Assembly (NCBI GenBank): GCA_021810905.1
Contig: JAJZQH010000002.1
Location: 124,001-188,000 of the forward strand
Source of the DNA: a bacterium
GTDB taxonomy: Bacteria > UBA10199 > 2-02-FULL-44-16 > JAAZCA01
Direction of reading: 5' to 3'
DNA: 64,000 bases
Position 1 is the stretch's first letter. Every line of letters starts with the position of its first letter. Positions 35,856-44,756 of this stretch are shown one piece after another. The notes under the pieces were generated by a model. It searched no databases and was not told where the DNA came from. It saw nothing but the letters and a program-made list of their open reading frames with translations. Both the position numbers and the translations under genes were made by a program.

Positions 35856-37358
35856 ATGAGAAACCGGATAATAGCCTTGATGCTCATCGCAATGCTCTAC
35901 CCGTTCATCGGCGGACAGAAGGGATGCGGAGGGCAATTGCGCAGCGGAGAAGAGGCCGCGCTGGAAGAGGGCGCGGTTCAAACCGATGTGCTTGCCGAAA
36001 CTCAGCCCCAGATCGATACGGCGATTCCTCCTTCTGACGTCGCGCAAGCAGATAAAGGACCGACGGACATCATCTGCCAGCCCGGCATTCCCCCGCCAAA
36101 GGAGCGCGTGGCGCCGTCATGCGCGGACTTCCTGCCGCCGGGTGTTGCTGCGACCATGGTCGCGGACCTGACGCGCGTCAACAAAGAGATGCTGGACAAG
36201 ATGGACTGGTGGAAACAGCTCGCAGCCGGAGTGGACCCGCTGGGTCTCGCCTCGCGCGAAGTGGGCGGCCTCGATAAGCTCGCATCGATCTGCATGGCGT
36301 GCGCGATCAAGCAGGCACCACCTGCTCTGATGGGCGCGCCTGCTGGAGCTGGTGCAGAGGCGCCGATGACTACGATGATGGCGAAGGAGAAAGAACGCTT
36401 CAACATCGACGCCTGCGAGAAGTTCATCGTGATCTACGGTTACAAAGGCGGAATGAACGTCGGCGTACACAGCCTTGCAAAGGACGTGAATGCAGACGCG
36501 GACGGCATCTATCAGATCAAGGATTATGCAGCCGCTGAATCCGGCGATTTCCTATTCATAGGATCAAAGGACAAGGAATACGTGAAAGCGGCGCTTGCCG
36601 GACCGCACGAATACGAACTCAAGGACATGGCCCTCTTCATGCCCGCTACCGTAGCGTTTGGAATCAAGGCAGAGGCCATACAGTCAGGCTTCAGGACTCC
36701 GCTCTTTGACGCGTTCAAGGTACTGCCGCTACCGTTCGACGCGTTCAAGGACGTAGCCGGCGTGACTTTCCTGGGCGCCATCGATCTGCAGAAGCTCATG
36801 ACCGTGTCCGCGGCGATCTACGACAAGGATATGCAGGCCCAGGCGCGCTCCGTGCTGGCGATCGCGTATGAGGAGTTCAAGAACCTGCTGGATATCGAGA
36901 ACAAGGAAAGCTTTGTGATAGCGGATAAAGAAAAGATAATGAAAATGAAAGAGGGCACGTTCATCGATCAGAGCGGCACCGTGATGGAAACAAAGACCAT
37001 CGGCACGTCAGGTGGATATCAGGCAACGACGCCGATTTACAAAGATACGGGAAAAACGATCGGTGAATTGCCTGTGGACATATCCAAAATTCATCCGCAG
37101 GAGATAGGCAAGCTCGTGAGCCTGTGCGGCAATGGGGTCAAAGATGCGGGTGAGCTATGTGGCGAGCCAGGATTATGGCCGTGCGGTCCAGGTACGCAAT
37201 GCAAGAATTGCAGAGAATGCGTCCCGATATGCGGAGATGGAAAATACGTTACGGGCGAGGAATGCGATCAATCTGCACCCGATGGCAATAAATACTGCCC
37301 CATCAATTCTTCATGCGTTGACTGTAAATGCAAACGCAATTTCTTGCAGCTCCAGTAA
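35856..37358 (+). CDS. exported protein with C-terminal DUF4215-type Cys-rich repeats
   Basis: 500 aa. A signal peptide (about 1-21) is followed by GGQKGCGG, so a lipid anchor is possible but the lipobox is poor. The long middle region (about 60-420) is not recognised. The C-terminus has two Cys-rich units, CGNGVKDAGELCGEPG and CGDGKYVTGEECDQS, of the kind common on myxobacterial surface proteins. The start at 35856 has AAGGGGGA before it; the overlapping ATG at 35852 is in another frame. Transcription is probably from the sigma-54 promoter at 35790, so it should depend on an enhancer-binding activator not seen in the window. Confidence 0.75.
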   Translation: MRNRIIALMLIAMLYPFIGGQKGCGGQLRSGEEAALEEGAVQTDVLAETQPQIDTAIPPSDVAQADKGPTDIICQPGIPPPKERVAPSCADFLPPGVAATMVADLTRVNKEMLDKMDWWKQLAAGVDPLGLASREVGGLDKLASICMACAIKQAPPALMGAPAGAGAEAPMTTMMAKEKERFNIDACEKFIVIYGYKGGMNVGVHSLAKDVNADADGIYQIKDYAAAESGDFLFIGSKDKEYVKAALAGPHEYELKDMALFMPATVAFGIKAEAIQSGFRTPLFDAFKVLPLPFDAFKDVAGVTFLGAIDLQKLMTVSAAIYDKDMQAQARSVLAIAYEEFKNLLDIENKESFVIADKEKIMKMKEGTFIDQSGTVMETKTIGTSGGYQATTPIYKDTGKTIGELPVDISKIHPQEIGKLVSLCGNGVKDAGELCGEPGLWPCGPGTQCKNCRECVPICGDGKYVTGEECDQSAPDGNKYCPINSSCVDCKCKRNFLQLQ

Positions 37359-37393
37359 CGATTCGTGCGAAGAGCGCGAGCGCTATAGGAGCG

Positions 37394-37840
37394 TTAAACA
37401 GCTTTTGTATCCAGCATTATCGTAACCGGGCCGTCGTTCGTGAGCGTCACTTCCATGTGCGCCGCGAACCAGCCCGTTGCTGTATCCACGCCCTCTGAAC
37501 GGCAGAATGCGCAGAATTTTTCATAGAGCGCGTTTGCAACATCAGGAGAAGCGGCGTTGTCAAACGACGGGCGCCTTCCCTTGCGGCAGTCGGCCGCGAG
37601 CGTAAACTGCGAGACGACGAGCAGGCTGCCTCCCGCGTCCTTCACGGAGAGATTCATCTTTCCTGCGCTGTCTTCAAAGATGCGCAATTCGCAGCACTTG
37701 CGTGCTAGCTGCAGCGCCTCGGCATCAGTGTCGTCCTTCAACACGCCGAGCAATACGAGCAATCCCTTGCCGATAGAAGCGACATCGTCGCCATCCACGA
37801 AAACACGGGCAGAGCTCACGCGCTGAATGAGTGCCTTCAT
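37394..37840 (-). CDS. dtd: D-aminoacyl-tRNA deacylase
   Basis: 148 aa. DTD removes D-amino acids and Gly from mischarged tRNA. The chiral-proofreading motifs are SQFTLAAD (the SQxT motif) and GPVTIMLDT near the C-terminus (the Gly-cisPro motif; GPVTLLLDS in many species). The frame extends upstream, but the conserved start [12 protein letters not shown] begins at the ATG at 37840. Normal length. It is convergent with the Cys-rich protein gene. Confidence 0.95.
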   Translation of the reverse strand: MKALIQRVSSARVFVDGDDVASIGKGLLVLLGVLKDDTDAEALQLARKCCELRIFEDSAGKMNLSVKDAGGSLLVVSQFTLAADCRKGRRPSFDNAASPDVANALYEKFCAFCRSEGVDTATGWFAAHMEVTLTNDGPVTIMLDTKAV

Positions 37841-37931
37841 ACCCAAGCTATCGGATAATTCGACCAACCGATCAATGGCAAAGTGAGAACGGTTACAACT
37901 GGAAATCAATTTGCGAAGTGGTATGCAGCAA

Positions 37932-38051
37932 GCGTGGCGTCCACCCTCCCGCCGAACGAACTGGAACGCATTGGCTCATGCTTCATCGTTAGCCATAGAA
38001 GATGAGAATAATTCCGTGTCGACTCGTTCGCCGGGAGGGTGGACGCCACGC
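37932..38051 (+). repeat. structured repeat, family J copy 1 (J1)
   Basis: A 120-bp element: arms 37932-37959 and 38024-38051 pair in 27 of 28 positions, with a single C-C mismatch at the eighth pair from the inside. They enclose a 64-nt core (37960-38023) with GGAACGC, GGC, GTTAG and GTGTCGAC. A core stem TGGCT/AGCCA is possible. It lies between dtd and the NosR-like gene. Confidence 0.85.
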
Positions 38052-38113
38052 GTCCTCCTTGGCGCGGAGCTGCGCTTCTTGACACTGTTTTCACCCTAGA
38101 GCATATTCCGCGC

Positions 38114-39304
38114 ATGTTCGGGGGGAGAAGAATCGCCATAGCATTGGTAGGCTGCTTCGCTGCGCTGTTCTCCGTCATTGCGGCGCGCGCCGCGGTTCTA
38201 CCTTCGTCGCAGGATCTCCTCTCGATGGTTCCTGGCGCAGCCTCGTTTGAGCACGAGATCAGCCCAACGGATTTCTACAGGATGAAGGACGCGTCCGGCC
38301 GCGTCATCGGGGCAGCGTTTGTCACGAGCAACATACCCCCGCAGGTGAGCGGCTATGGCGGAGAGCTCGACGTGCTCGTGGGCATCGATCCGTCTGGAGC
38401 GATCACGGGGATCAAGATACTCTCGCACAACGAAACGCCGCAGATCATGCAGAAGCTCCTCGGTTCAGGGTTCCTCTCGCGTTTCACGGGACACAAGGCA
38501 GGCGATAACTTCGCCGACATAGAGGCGGTGAGCGGAGCTACCATATCTTCGCAGGCTATCGTCGACGATATCAAGACCTCAGCGGCCGCTGTGGCCGCGG
38601 CGCTCGCGGGCAAGGGCGGCGAGGCGGGCGGATATGTTTCCGCGAGGACGCTGCCGTGGCTGCACGCCGGTGCTGCGATTATAATGATAGGGCTATGCAT
38701 CGCCTCTGTGCTGCGTCCGTCCGTGAAAAAATTGCGGGCAATTGCGCTCGTCTTCTCGGTAATCGTAATCGGCCTGTGGCTTAATACGCCGATCACCATA
38801 GGCGACATAGTCGATGTAAGAAATTTCGCCGTATCATGGGCAGCAAAACTCCCGCTCGCGATACTCATGGCATTTGCCCTCGCGGCGTCGTTCTGGCGCG
38901 GAAATCTCTATTGCTCCTATATCTGTCCGTTCGGAGCGCTGCAGCAGGGCGCGGCTGAGTTGATGCCCGCGAAGTGCCGCCCGTCGGATCGCATGCAGCG
39001 CTCGCTTGGCTGGCTTCGCTGGTTTGTGGCGATCGCGACTATCTACGCGATAGCGGGGATGGGCAGTTACGCGTTCAGGGAGATCGAGCCGTTCGCGCTA
39101 TGCTTCTCGCGAGATCCCGACTTAACGACCATCATTCAGACCGCTACCGTGCTCGCGGCAGCCCTCTTTGTCCGGAGGATATGGTGCAGATTTTTCTGCC
39201 CGACAGGCCTGGTGCTGGATCTGATTGGACAGCTCGGCTGCAAGGCGCGTCACGCGGCGCTGAAATTCGCAAGGAGGCGGCATGGTCCGTGTCCGGCTCC
39301 ATAA
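38114..39304 (+). CDS. NosR/RnfG-like FMN-binding and 4Fe-4S membrane protein
   Basis: 396 aa. A signal or anchor helix is followed by an FMN-binding domain (about 40-165) with the flavinylation site region EAVSGATISSQAIV, where FMN is normally attached to Thr by ApbE. About five transmembrane helices follow, with two polyferredoxin-type clusters CSYICPFGALQQG and CRFFCPTGLVLDLIG of the NapH/NosR type. The classic 4Fe-4S ferredoxin tail of NosR is missing. It probably moves electrons across the membrane. No Shine-Dalgarno sequence is visible before the ATG. Confidence 0.82.
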   Translation: MFGGRRIAIALVGCFAALFSVIAARAAVLPSSQDLLSMVPGAASFEHEISPTDFYRMKDASGRVIGAAFVTSNIPPQVSGYGGELDVLVGIDPSGAITGIKILSHNETPQIMQKLLGSGFLSRFTGHKAGDNFADIEAVSGATISSQAIVDDIKTSAAAVAAALAGKGGEAGGYVSARTLPWLHAGAAIIMIGLCIASVLRPSVKKLRAIALVFSVIVIGLWLNTPITIGDIVDVRNFAVSWAAKLPLAILMAFALAASFWRGNLYCSYICPFGALQQGAAELMPAKCRPSDRMQRSLGWLRWFVAIATIYAIAGMGSYAFREIEPFALCFSRDPDLTTIIQTATVLAAALFVRRIWCRFFCPTGLVLDLIGQLGCKARHAALKFARRRHGPCPAP

Positions 39305-39557
39305 TATCCTCATGGCTATAGCAATCGGCGCGGTGCTCGGCGTTACGGCGTGGTCGCTCCACGCCCGCGAACCGGATCTCATTGCGCCCGGCGGAGTCAT
39401 CGCGCCGCAGCCGCAAAAACCGACATCACAAACAAAAAACACGGAGCCCACAAACGAGTCCCGAGTCCCGAATCCCGAGTCCCGATTAACAGAGCAGATG
39501 ATCGAGCGCGGCGAGCTCTCGAAGCATCCTGCCCGATTTTATAAGAAAGAGCCGTAG
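39282..39557 (+). CDS. small membrane-anchored protein with word-repeat linker
   Basis: 91 aa. The ATG follows AAGGAGGCGGC and overlaps the end of the NosR-like gene by 23 nt. One N-terminal membrane helix (ILMAIAIGAVLGVTAW) precedes a Pro/Thr-rich linker and a charged tail. The linker NESRVPNPESRL is encoded by a tandem word repeat (GAGTCCCGAATCCCGAGTCC, about 39456-39487). This resembles one arm of the intergenic word-repeat palindromes captured inside a coding sequence. Likely an accessory of the NosR-like protein; function unknown. Confidence 0.65.
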   Translation: MVRVRLHNILMAIAIGAVLGVTAWSLHAREPDLIAPGGVIAPQPQKPTSQTKNTEPTNESRVPNPESRLTEQMIERGELSKHPARFYKKEP

Positions 39558-39564
39558 GTGCTGG

Positions 39565-39717
39565 TTGCAGTTCGATGATCAGAAACGCTTTGTCCGCGCC
39601 TAGAGGAGGCCGGATACAGCAGCCGTATTATAGTACCGGCCGACGTAAGGCAGGCGGCTCGCCGGCGTTTGAGGCGAGACGCCGGCGGACAAAGCGTTTC
39701 TGATCATCGAACTGCAA
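39565..39717. repeat. long inverted repeat, family K copy 2
   Basis: Perfect 33-bp arms (39565-39597 and 39685-39717) enclose an 87-nt core that includes CGCCGGCGTTTGAGGCG (39660-39676). The same 17-mer occurs in inverse orientation in copy 3 (59756-59772), preceded in both by GGCAGRCG. It fills the gap between the small membrane protein gene and the radical SAM gene and ends 14 bp before the latter's ATG. Confidence 0.85.
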
Positions 39718-39731
39718 GAGAGAGAACCTCA

Positions 39732-40709
39732 ATGAGCGCAGATAATATCAGATGCGAGCTCTGTTTCCGCTTCTGCTCCATTCCGCCCGGCGGTCGAGGC
39801 AATTGCAGGGTTCGTTACAATTTGAACGGAGAGCTGGTGAGTCTGGTTTACGGCAAGCCGTGCGCCGTGCATATCGATCCGATAGAGAAGAAGCCGATGT
39901 TTCATTTTTTGCCAGGCACACGCGCGTTCTCGATCGCCACCGCGGGCTGCAACGGTCATTGCCAGTTTTGCCAGAACTGGGAGATCAGTCAGCGCGAACC
40001 CGAGGAGACGGATAATATAGACATGCCCCCTGCCGCAGTGGTCGAGAACGCGATAAAGTCGGGATGTCGATCTGTAGCATATACGTATACCGATCCCAGT
40101 ATATTTTACGAATACACGTACGACTCAGCGGTCATCGCCAGGAAGAAGGGAATAAAAAACGTGCTCGTGACAGCGGGTTTTCTCAACGAAAAGCCGCTGC
40201 GCGAGCTGGCGCGATACGCGGATGCAGCGAACCTTGATCTCAAGGGAAACGCGGAGTTCTATAATAAGGTCGTGCTCGCGGAACTAAAGCCGGTGCTCGA
40301 TTATCTTCGCATCGCGCGCGAAGAGGGGATATTCATCGAGCTCACCAACCTCATCGTGCCGACGCTCAACGACAAGAAAGAGGATCTCGAGTGGTTGATA
40401 AAAACGATACTCGACAGCGCAGGTCCTGATGTACCGCTGCACTTCTCCAGATTTTTTCCGATGTATAAATTGACAAACCTCTATCCAACTCCTGCCGAGA
40501 CGCTGATGGATGCGGCGCACATGGCGGAGGATATGGGTATCAATTACGTCTATGTGGGAAACCTCCCGGCAGGGGAGTTCGAGAACACGCGATGTCCAAA
40601 GTGCAAGGAAACGGTGATAACAAGGCGCGGCTACATGACGCCTGAGATAAAGCTCGTGGACGGAAAGTGCCCGAAGTGCGGCGAAAAGATTCCCGGGGTA
40701 TGGAGGTGA
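39732..40709 (+). CDS. amrS: AmmeMemoRadiSam system radical SAM enzyme (AmrS)
   Basis: 325 aa radical SAM protein related to pyruvate-formate-lyase activases. The cluster-binding motif is CNGHCQFC (Cys73, Cys77, Cys80). An N-terminal Cys set (CELCFRFC, then Cys25) and a C-terminal zinc-ribbon-like pair (CPKCKE, CPKCGE) are typical of the family. The start at 39732 is chosen because the Cys set begins there; longer frames run into the family K repeat. It heads a cluster with a small membrane protein and Memo-AMMECR1. The reaction of this conserved trio is not established. Confidence 0.9.
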   Translation: MSADNIRCELCFRFCSIPPGGRGNCRVRYNLNGELVSLVYGKPCAVHIDPIEKKPMFHFLPGTRAFSIATAGCNGHCQFCQNWEISQREPEETDNIDMPPAAVVENAIKSGCRSVAYTYTDPSIFYEYTYDSAVIARKKGIKNVLVTAGFLNEKPLRELARYADAANLDLKGNAEFYNKVVLAELKPVLDYLRIAREEGIFIELTNLIVPTLNDKKEDLEWLIKTILDSAGPDVPLHFSRFFPMYKLTNLYPTPAETLMDAAHMAEDMGINYVYVGNLPAGEFENTRCPKCKETVITRRGYMTPEIKLVDGKCPKCGEKIPGVWR

Positions 40710-40711
40710 AG

Positions 40712-40867
40712 ATGAAGATCACGCGCAAAGAGTTCGGCCTCGCAGTGCTCCTGGGGCTCGGCGCAATGTTTCTCACGCGGATGTTCGGAAAATTTCGCGG
40801 TACGAAATCATCGCGTCCGCATGAAGCCGCGAGACATTGGCGCAGAGGAGGTCAGCTGGCTGGGTGA
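40712..40867 (+). CDS. small membrane protein of the AmmeMemoRadiSam cluster
   Basis: 51 aa. It begins 2 bp after the amrS stop with ATG preceded by GGAGGTGAAG, a strong site. A short basic start (KITRKEF) is followed by one hydrophobic helix (GLAVLLGLGAMFLTRMFG) and a basic tail. The spacing implies translation coupled to amrS. It could anchor the enzyme at the membrane; that is inference only. Confidence 0.65.
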   Translation: MKITRKEFGLAVLLGLGAMFLTRMFGKFRGTKSSRPHEAARHWRRGGQLAG

Positions 40868-40887
40868 AGAGAACCCATCTCATAAAT

Positions 40888-40968
40888 TCCCCTCCTTTGT
40901 AAGGAGGGGTAGGGGAGGTAGATCCTGCGCGATCTACCCCACCCAGCCTCCCCTTACAAAGGGGAGGA
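40888..40968. repeat. inverted repeat, family D copy 2
   Basis: CCCTCCTTTGTAAGGAGGGG on the left faces CTCCCCTTACAAAGGGGAGG on the right; the inner part pairs GGTAGATC with GATCTACC. Same architecture as copy 1 (26549-26638), with independent base changes in the left arm. It ends just before the ribosome-binding site of the Memo-AMMECR1 gene. Confidence 0.8.
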
Positions 40969-40984
40969 GTATAAGGAGGGACGA

Positions 40985-42445
40985 ATGAAGCGCATTGTTG
41001 TTGTTGTCATGATTTTTCTGGCTATCGCTATCGCTGCACAGCAGGCCGCGTGCAAGAAATCTGCGCGCGAGGCGCCCAAGGCCGCGACTATTCAGGCGCC
41101 AGCGGTTGCAGGCCAGTTCTATCCCGGTTCGCGCGAGGAACTTTCGCGCATCGTGGACGCGGATCTGGCCAGGGCACCGCTCAAGCGTTTTGATGGCGAT
41201 ATCATCGGTCTCATCGTTCCGCACGCTGGCTATCAGTATTCCGGCAAGATTGCGGCAGCCGCCTTCAAACAGGTGGAAGGCAAATCGTATAAGCGCGTTG
41301 TGGTGATGGGACTCTCGCACCACGTGCCGGTCTACGGCGCCGCGCTCTCAACTCGCGACGCGTACCGCACACCTCTCGGCGATATACCGATCGATACGGA
41401 GGCGGTGAAGTCGATACTCAAAAATTATTCCTGGGCTAACGATGACCAGAGGGTTTACGAGGTCGAGCATTCGCTGGAAGTCGAACTGCCGTTTATCCAG
41501 ACGGCACTCAAGGACTTCAAACTCGTGCCGATCATAATCGGCGCGAACGATCCGATGTTGCTGGACAAGATCGCCGTCGCGCTGGACTCCATGTTCCCTG
41601 GCGACGACACGCTCTTCGTAGCAAGCACGGACCTCTCTCATTACCACCCCTATAATGAGGCTACCGAACTCGATCGCCGCACCATAGGTTTTATCACGGA
41701 TTCAAAGCTCGACGATTATGCTGATGCGGTTGCAGCGGAAAAGGCTCAGCTCTGCGGCTCGTCTCCGGTATACGTCATGAAGAAGATCGCACAGCTGCGC
41801 GGGGCAAAACTCAGCCTCATACAATATGCAAACTCAGGAGACACCACGGGCGACCGCTCGCGCGTGGTCGGCTATGGGGCGATTGCAGCCGTCGTACCTG
41901 AAAAAGCGGGCTCGCTTGGCGATACGCAAAAGAAGGAGTTGATCAAGCTCGCCCGCGCAACCGTGGACGCGCACGTCGCAGGGAAGAAGCTGCCGCCATT
42001 GCCCGACGACCCGGCGCTCAAATCGCCTGGCGCGGCATTTGTGACGCTCAAGAAACATGGCGAGCTCAGGGGCTGCATCGGCCAGATCATCGCGCAGGGC
42101 CCGCTCGATCGCACGGTGCAGGACATGGCCGTGGCTGCTTCGTCGCAGGATCCGCGGTTTCCTCCGGTGCGCCCTGAAGAACTGAAGGATATAGATATCG
42201 AAATATCTGCGCTTACCCCGCCGGAGCCGCTTGTCGATCCGCTTGCGGTGCGCGTGGGCACCGACGGGCTAATCATAGAGAAGGGGATGTACCGCGGCGT
42301 GCTCCTGCCTCAGGTTCCAGCGGAGCAGGGCTGGAACAAAACGCAGTACCTGGAAGGGATCGCGCGCAAAGCAGGTCTCCCGCCGGATGCGTGGAAAGAT
42401 GCAAAGCTCATGCGCTTCCAGGCGATAGTGTTCGGAGAAAAGTGA
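40985..42445 (+). CDS. exported Memo-AMMECR1 fusion (AmmeMemoRadiSam proteins B and A)
   Basis: 486 aa. A signal peptide (about 1-22) ends in AAQQAACKK, which looks like a lipoprotein signal although Gln at -3 is atypical. The Memo domain (about 38-305) has VAGQFYPG, IVPHAGYQYSG, GLSHHVPVYGA and STDLSHYHPY. The AMMECR1 domain (about 318-484) has GAAFVTLKKHGELRGCIGQI and IDIEISALTPPE. Memo and AMMECR1 are usually separate cytoplasmic proteins. Here they are fused and appear to be exported, while the partner radical SAM enzyme upstream has no export signal. The ATG follows AAGGAGGGACG. Confidence 0.9.
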   Translation: MKRIVVVVMIFLAIAIAAQQAACKKSAREAPKAATIQAPAVAGQFYPGSREELSRIVDADLARAPLKRFDGDIIGLIVPHAGYQYSGKIAAAAFKQVEGKSYKRVVVMGLSHHVPVYGAALSTRDAYRTPLGDIPIDTEAVKSILKNYSWANDDQRVYEVEHSLEVELPFIQTALKDFKLVPIIIGANDPMLLDKIAVALDSMFPGDDTLFVASTDLSHYHPYNEATELDRRTIGFITDSKLDDYADAVAAEKAQLCGSSPVYVMKKIAQLRGAKLSLIQYANSGDTTGDRSRVVGYGAIAAVVPEKAGSLGDTQKKELIKLARATVDAHVAGKKLPPLPDDPALKSPGAAFVTLKKHGELRGCIGQIIAQGPLDRTVQDMAVAASSQDPRFPPVRPEELKDIDIEISALTPPEPLVDPLAVRVGTDGLIIEKGMYRGVLLPQVPAEQGWNKTQYLEGIARKAGLPPDAWKDAKLMRFQAIVFGEK

Positions 42446-42458
42446 AGAGCGCTGCTGG

Positions 42459-44660
42459 TCACTGAAGGATCAGGATGACGGCGATAGCACAGGCGAGCGC
42501 AAGTGCGGCCATCACCAGCGAGGCCCACAGCCCGAGCAGCGGTATCGCTATTGCGCTGGCAATCATGGCGCCCACCGCAGCACCCCAGAGGTCTGCATTC
42601 TGCACGATTCCGGCTACGGTGCCTATGCCCAGCCCTTCTGCGGCGAGCGACTTTGCCGTTCGCTGATAGATAAATCCTGCGATAAGTCCCATGCCCAGAT
42701 TCGCAGCTATGGCGCTTACGTCCGCGACGATGAAGAGCAACAATGTATATACTGCGCATATCGCAAGAGGAGCGATGAGCGTCCATCTCCCTTTCGTGTA
42801 ACGATCCAATGCGACCGCAGTCCATGCTCCGGCGCCTGCGCCAACCATGAATGCGGTTATTATGAAACCGAGTCTCCAGACGAGGATGCCCACCGACATC
42901 TGGTAATGCACCAGCAACACCACCTCATAGACGATGGAAGCAAAGCCCGTGGAGAAGAGAGCCCACGTCGCTGCGATTCGCACTTTGATCGCGCGGCTTC
43001 TTCCGGCGATAGCCGATAGGGCCATCATCAATATGATGAGCGCTGCCGCCTTCCATGGATTCAGTAATTCGCCCGCCCTGGCGAGCAGGGGCATGCCTTC
43101 TCCCGCGCGCCTCTCCCAGAGGAGAAGTCCGTTGAAATACGCACGCGGCTTGAGGTCCGTATCGATTGAGGCGCCTGCTGCTGCGCTCGCGATCTCTTTT
43201 TGCGCTGATTCGATGCGCTCGGGGTAGATGCCGGCCAAGACCACTGAACGCAGGAAATCCGCGCGAATATGGCGCTCGTCCAGCCTTCTCGCCAGTTCAG
43301 AGGGATCCGCGGTGAGCGCACCGCTCTCGGCAGAAGCGAGGTAATAGTAGCGATCGAGAGGGAGCAGCATGACGTGGGGAAATACAGACCCTAGCGTGGC
43401 CTCGATACCGCCTAGTAGTCGAACGCGTTCCTTGCTCATAGAATTCGATGTATCCATGAGCGCCAGGCATAAAACTCCTCCGGGCTTAAGCGCCTGCGCC
43501 GCTTCCTCAAAAAACTCCTTCGTATAGTAGCGGTCTGCGGCTGCGGTGTCCGGCTCACTCACGTTCACGATCACCACATCGAAGCAGGCCGTGGCGCAAC
43601 GCCCCGGTACACCCTCACGCACGAATTTTCTGCCGTCCGTGTGATGGATCTCGACCCATGCCGGAAGATCGTCGAGGTGCGAAGGCATCTCCGTTCTCTC
43701 GAGCAGCGTGACGTCGGGATCGAGCCGCGAAAAATAAGCGCGGTCAAGCCCGAGCCCGCGCCACCTGTCCAACACGCCTGAGATTCCGCCTTCTATCATG
43801 AGCACGTGCTTTGGAGCGGGGTGCTCGAGCAGGGGGAGCAGGGAGATCGACTCGTAGGTCTCGGGAAGCGGCAGCGAGAACAAAGGGCGGTTGTCCGAGA
43901 AGAGCGTGCGCTCGCCGCGATTGTCGGTGACCATGAGCGTCGCTATCAGGGAATCGCGGTGTACGGCCGGATTATAACCTCGCCATTGCGCCGAGGTCAG
44001 CCGGGCATCTAAAGCGTACGCCTGCCACATGGCAGGGATGAGCGCTGCCAGCACAGCGATCGATGCGAATCTGAAGACGCGCCTTGGAATGGTCGCGGCA
44101 ACGCACGCTGCAAGCATGGCGGAAGCGGCAAATGATGACTGAAGAGCTGTAGTATGCTGCAACACGAAGAGCGATACGATCAGTCCTCCGATTCCGGAAC
44201 CGATCGCGTCGAAGAGATAGGCTCTTGCGATATCAGATGCCTGATTTGTAGCCGGCAGCTTGCATGCTAACGTGAAGGATACGCCGATTGCGAGACCCAG
44301 GGGCGCAGAGATGACTATCGCAGAGATGAGCGCGGTTTCCAGTCCCACCATCGCCGGCGCGGCCAGCCCAAGCGCCGGCTTTACAAAGTACGTAGCGACG
44401 ATCGTGGCCGGCATTAGCAGGGCCATTGCGATGAGCCAGAGCGCCGTGGAGCGCCAGGCGTCGCGCAGGCGGTCGGCGAATTTTCCCGCGATGAGGTTGC
44501 CCAGCCCCGAGAACCCGAGCCAGCCCGCGAGCACTCCGCCGCTTATGAGTTCGTTGCCGCCGAAACAGACGATCAAACGCCGCATGATGAGAATCTGCGC
44601 CGCCATCGCCGCAAAGCCCATGGCGATAAACAGAACGTGCAGCCTGAAGGAAGCCTTCAT
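42459..44660 (-). CDS. membrane-embedded spermidine-synthase-like protein
   Basis: 733 aa. The N-terminal membrane region (about 5-215, six to seven helices) and the C-terminal membrane region (about 535-733, six to seven helices) flank a spermidine-synthase-like Rossmann domain (about 250-500). The domain includes HVLMIEGGISGVLDRW, DVTLLERTEM, VEIHHTDGRKFV, DVVIVNVSEPDTAAADRYYT and LKPGGVLCLAL. The GGxSG motif is retained, but the aminopropyl-acceptor residues cannot be judged by eye. Polyamine synthesis is uncertain, since many fused homologues have unknown reactions. It is convergent with the Memo-AMMECR1 gene, 13 bp apart. Confidence 0.8.
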   Translation of the reverse strand: MKASFRLHVLFIAMGFAAMAAQILIMRRLIVCFGGNELISGGVLAGWLGFSGLGNLIAGKFADRLRDAWRSTALWLIAMALLMPATIVATYFVKPALGLAAPAMVGLETALISAIVISAPLGLAIGVSFTLACKLPATNQASDIARAYLFDAIGSGIGGLIVSLFVLQHTTALQSSFAASAMLAACVAATIPRRVFRFASIAVLAALIPAMWQAYALDARLTSAQWRGYNPAVHRDSLIATLMVTDNRGERTLFSDNRPLFSLPLPETYESISLLPLLEHPAPKHVLMIEGGISGVLDRWRGLGLDRAYFSRLDPDVTLLERTEMPSHLDDLPAWVEIHHTDGRKFVREGVPGRCATACFDVVIVNVSEPDTAAADRYYTKEFFEEAAQALKPGGVLCLALMDTSNSMSKERVRLLGGIEATLGSVFPHVMLLPLDRYYYLASAESGALTADPSELARRLDERHIRADFLRSVVLAGIYPERIESAQKEIASAAAGASIDTDLKPRAYFNGLLLWERRAGEGMPLLARAGELLNPWKAAALIILMMALSAIAGRSRAIKVRIAATWALFSTGFASIVYEVVLLVHYQMSVGILVWRLGFIITAFMVGAGAGAWTAVALDRYTKGRWTLIAPLAICAVYTLLLFIVADVSAIAANLGMGLIAGFIYQRTAKSLAAEGLGIGTVAGIVQNADLWGAAVGAMIASAIAIPLLGLWASLVMAALALACAIAVILILQ

Positions 44661-44756
44661 ATCGTTACCATAGCAACATGAAGCGCATGATACAATTGCC
44701 GGCTGGTAATCCGCGCCCCGCCACGGAGAAAGCGTGGGCTCCGTGCCACAGAGTAC

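Noticed and set aside
37932-38051. Family J as integron attC sites
   Set aside because: GTTAG in the core recalls attC ends, but the GTTRRRY/RYYYAAC pairing is not met and the flanking genes are not cassettes.
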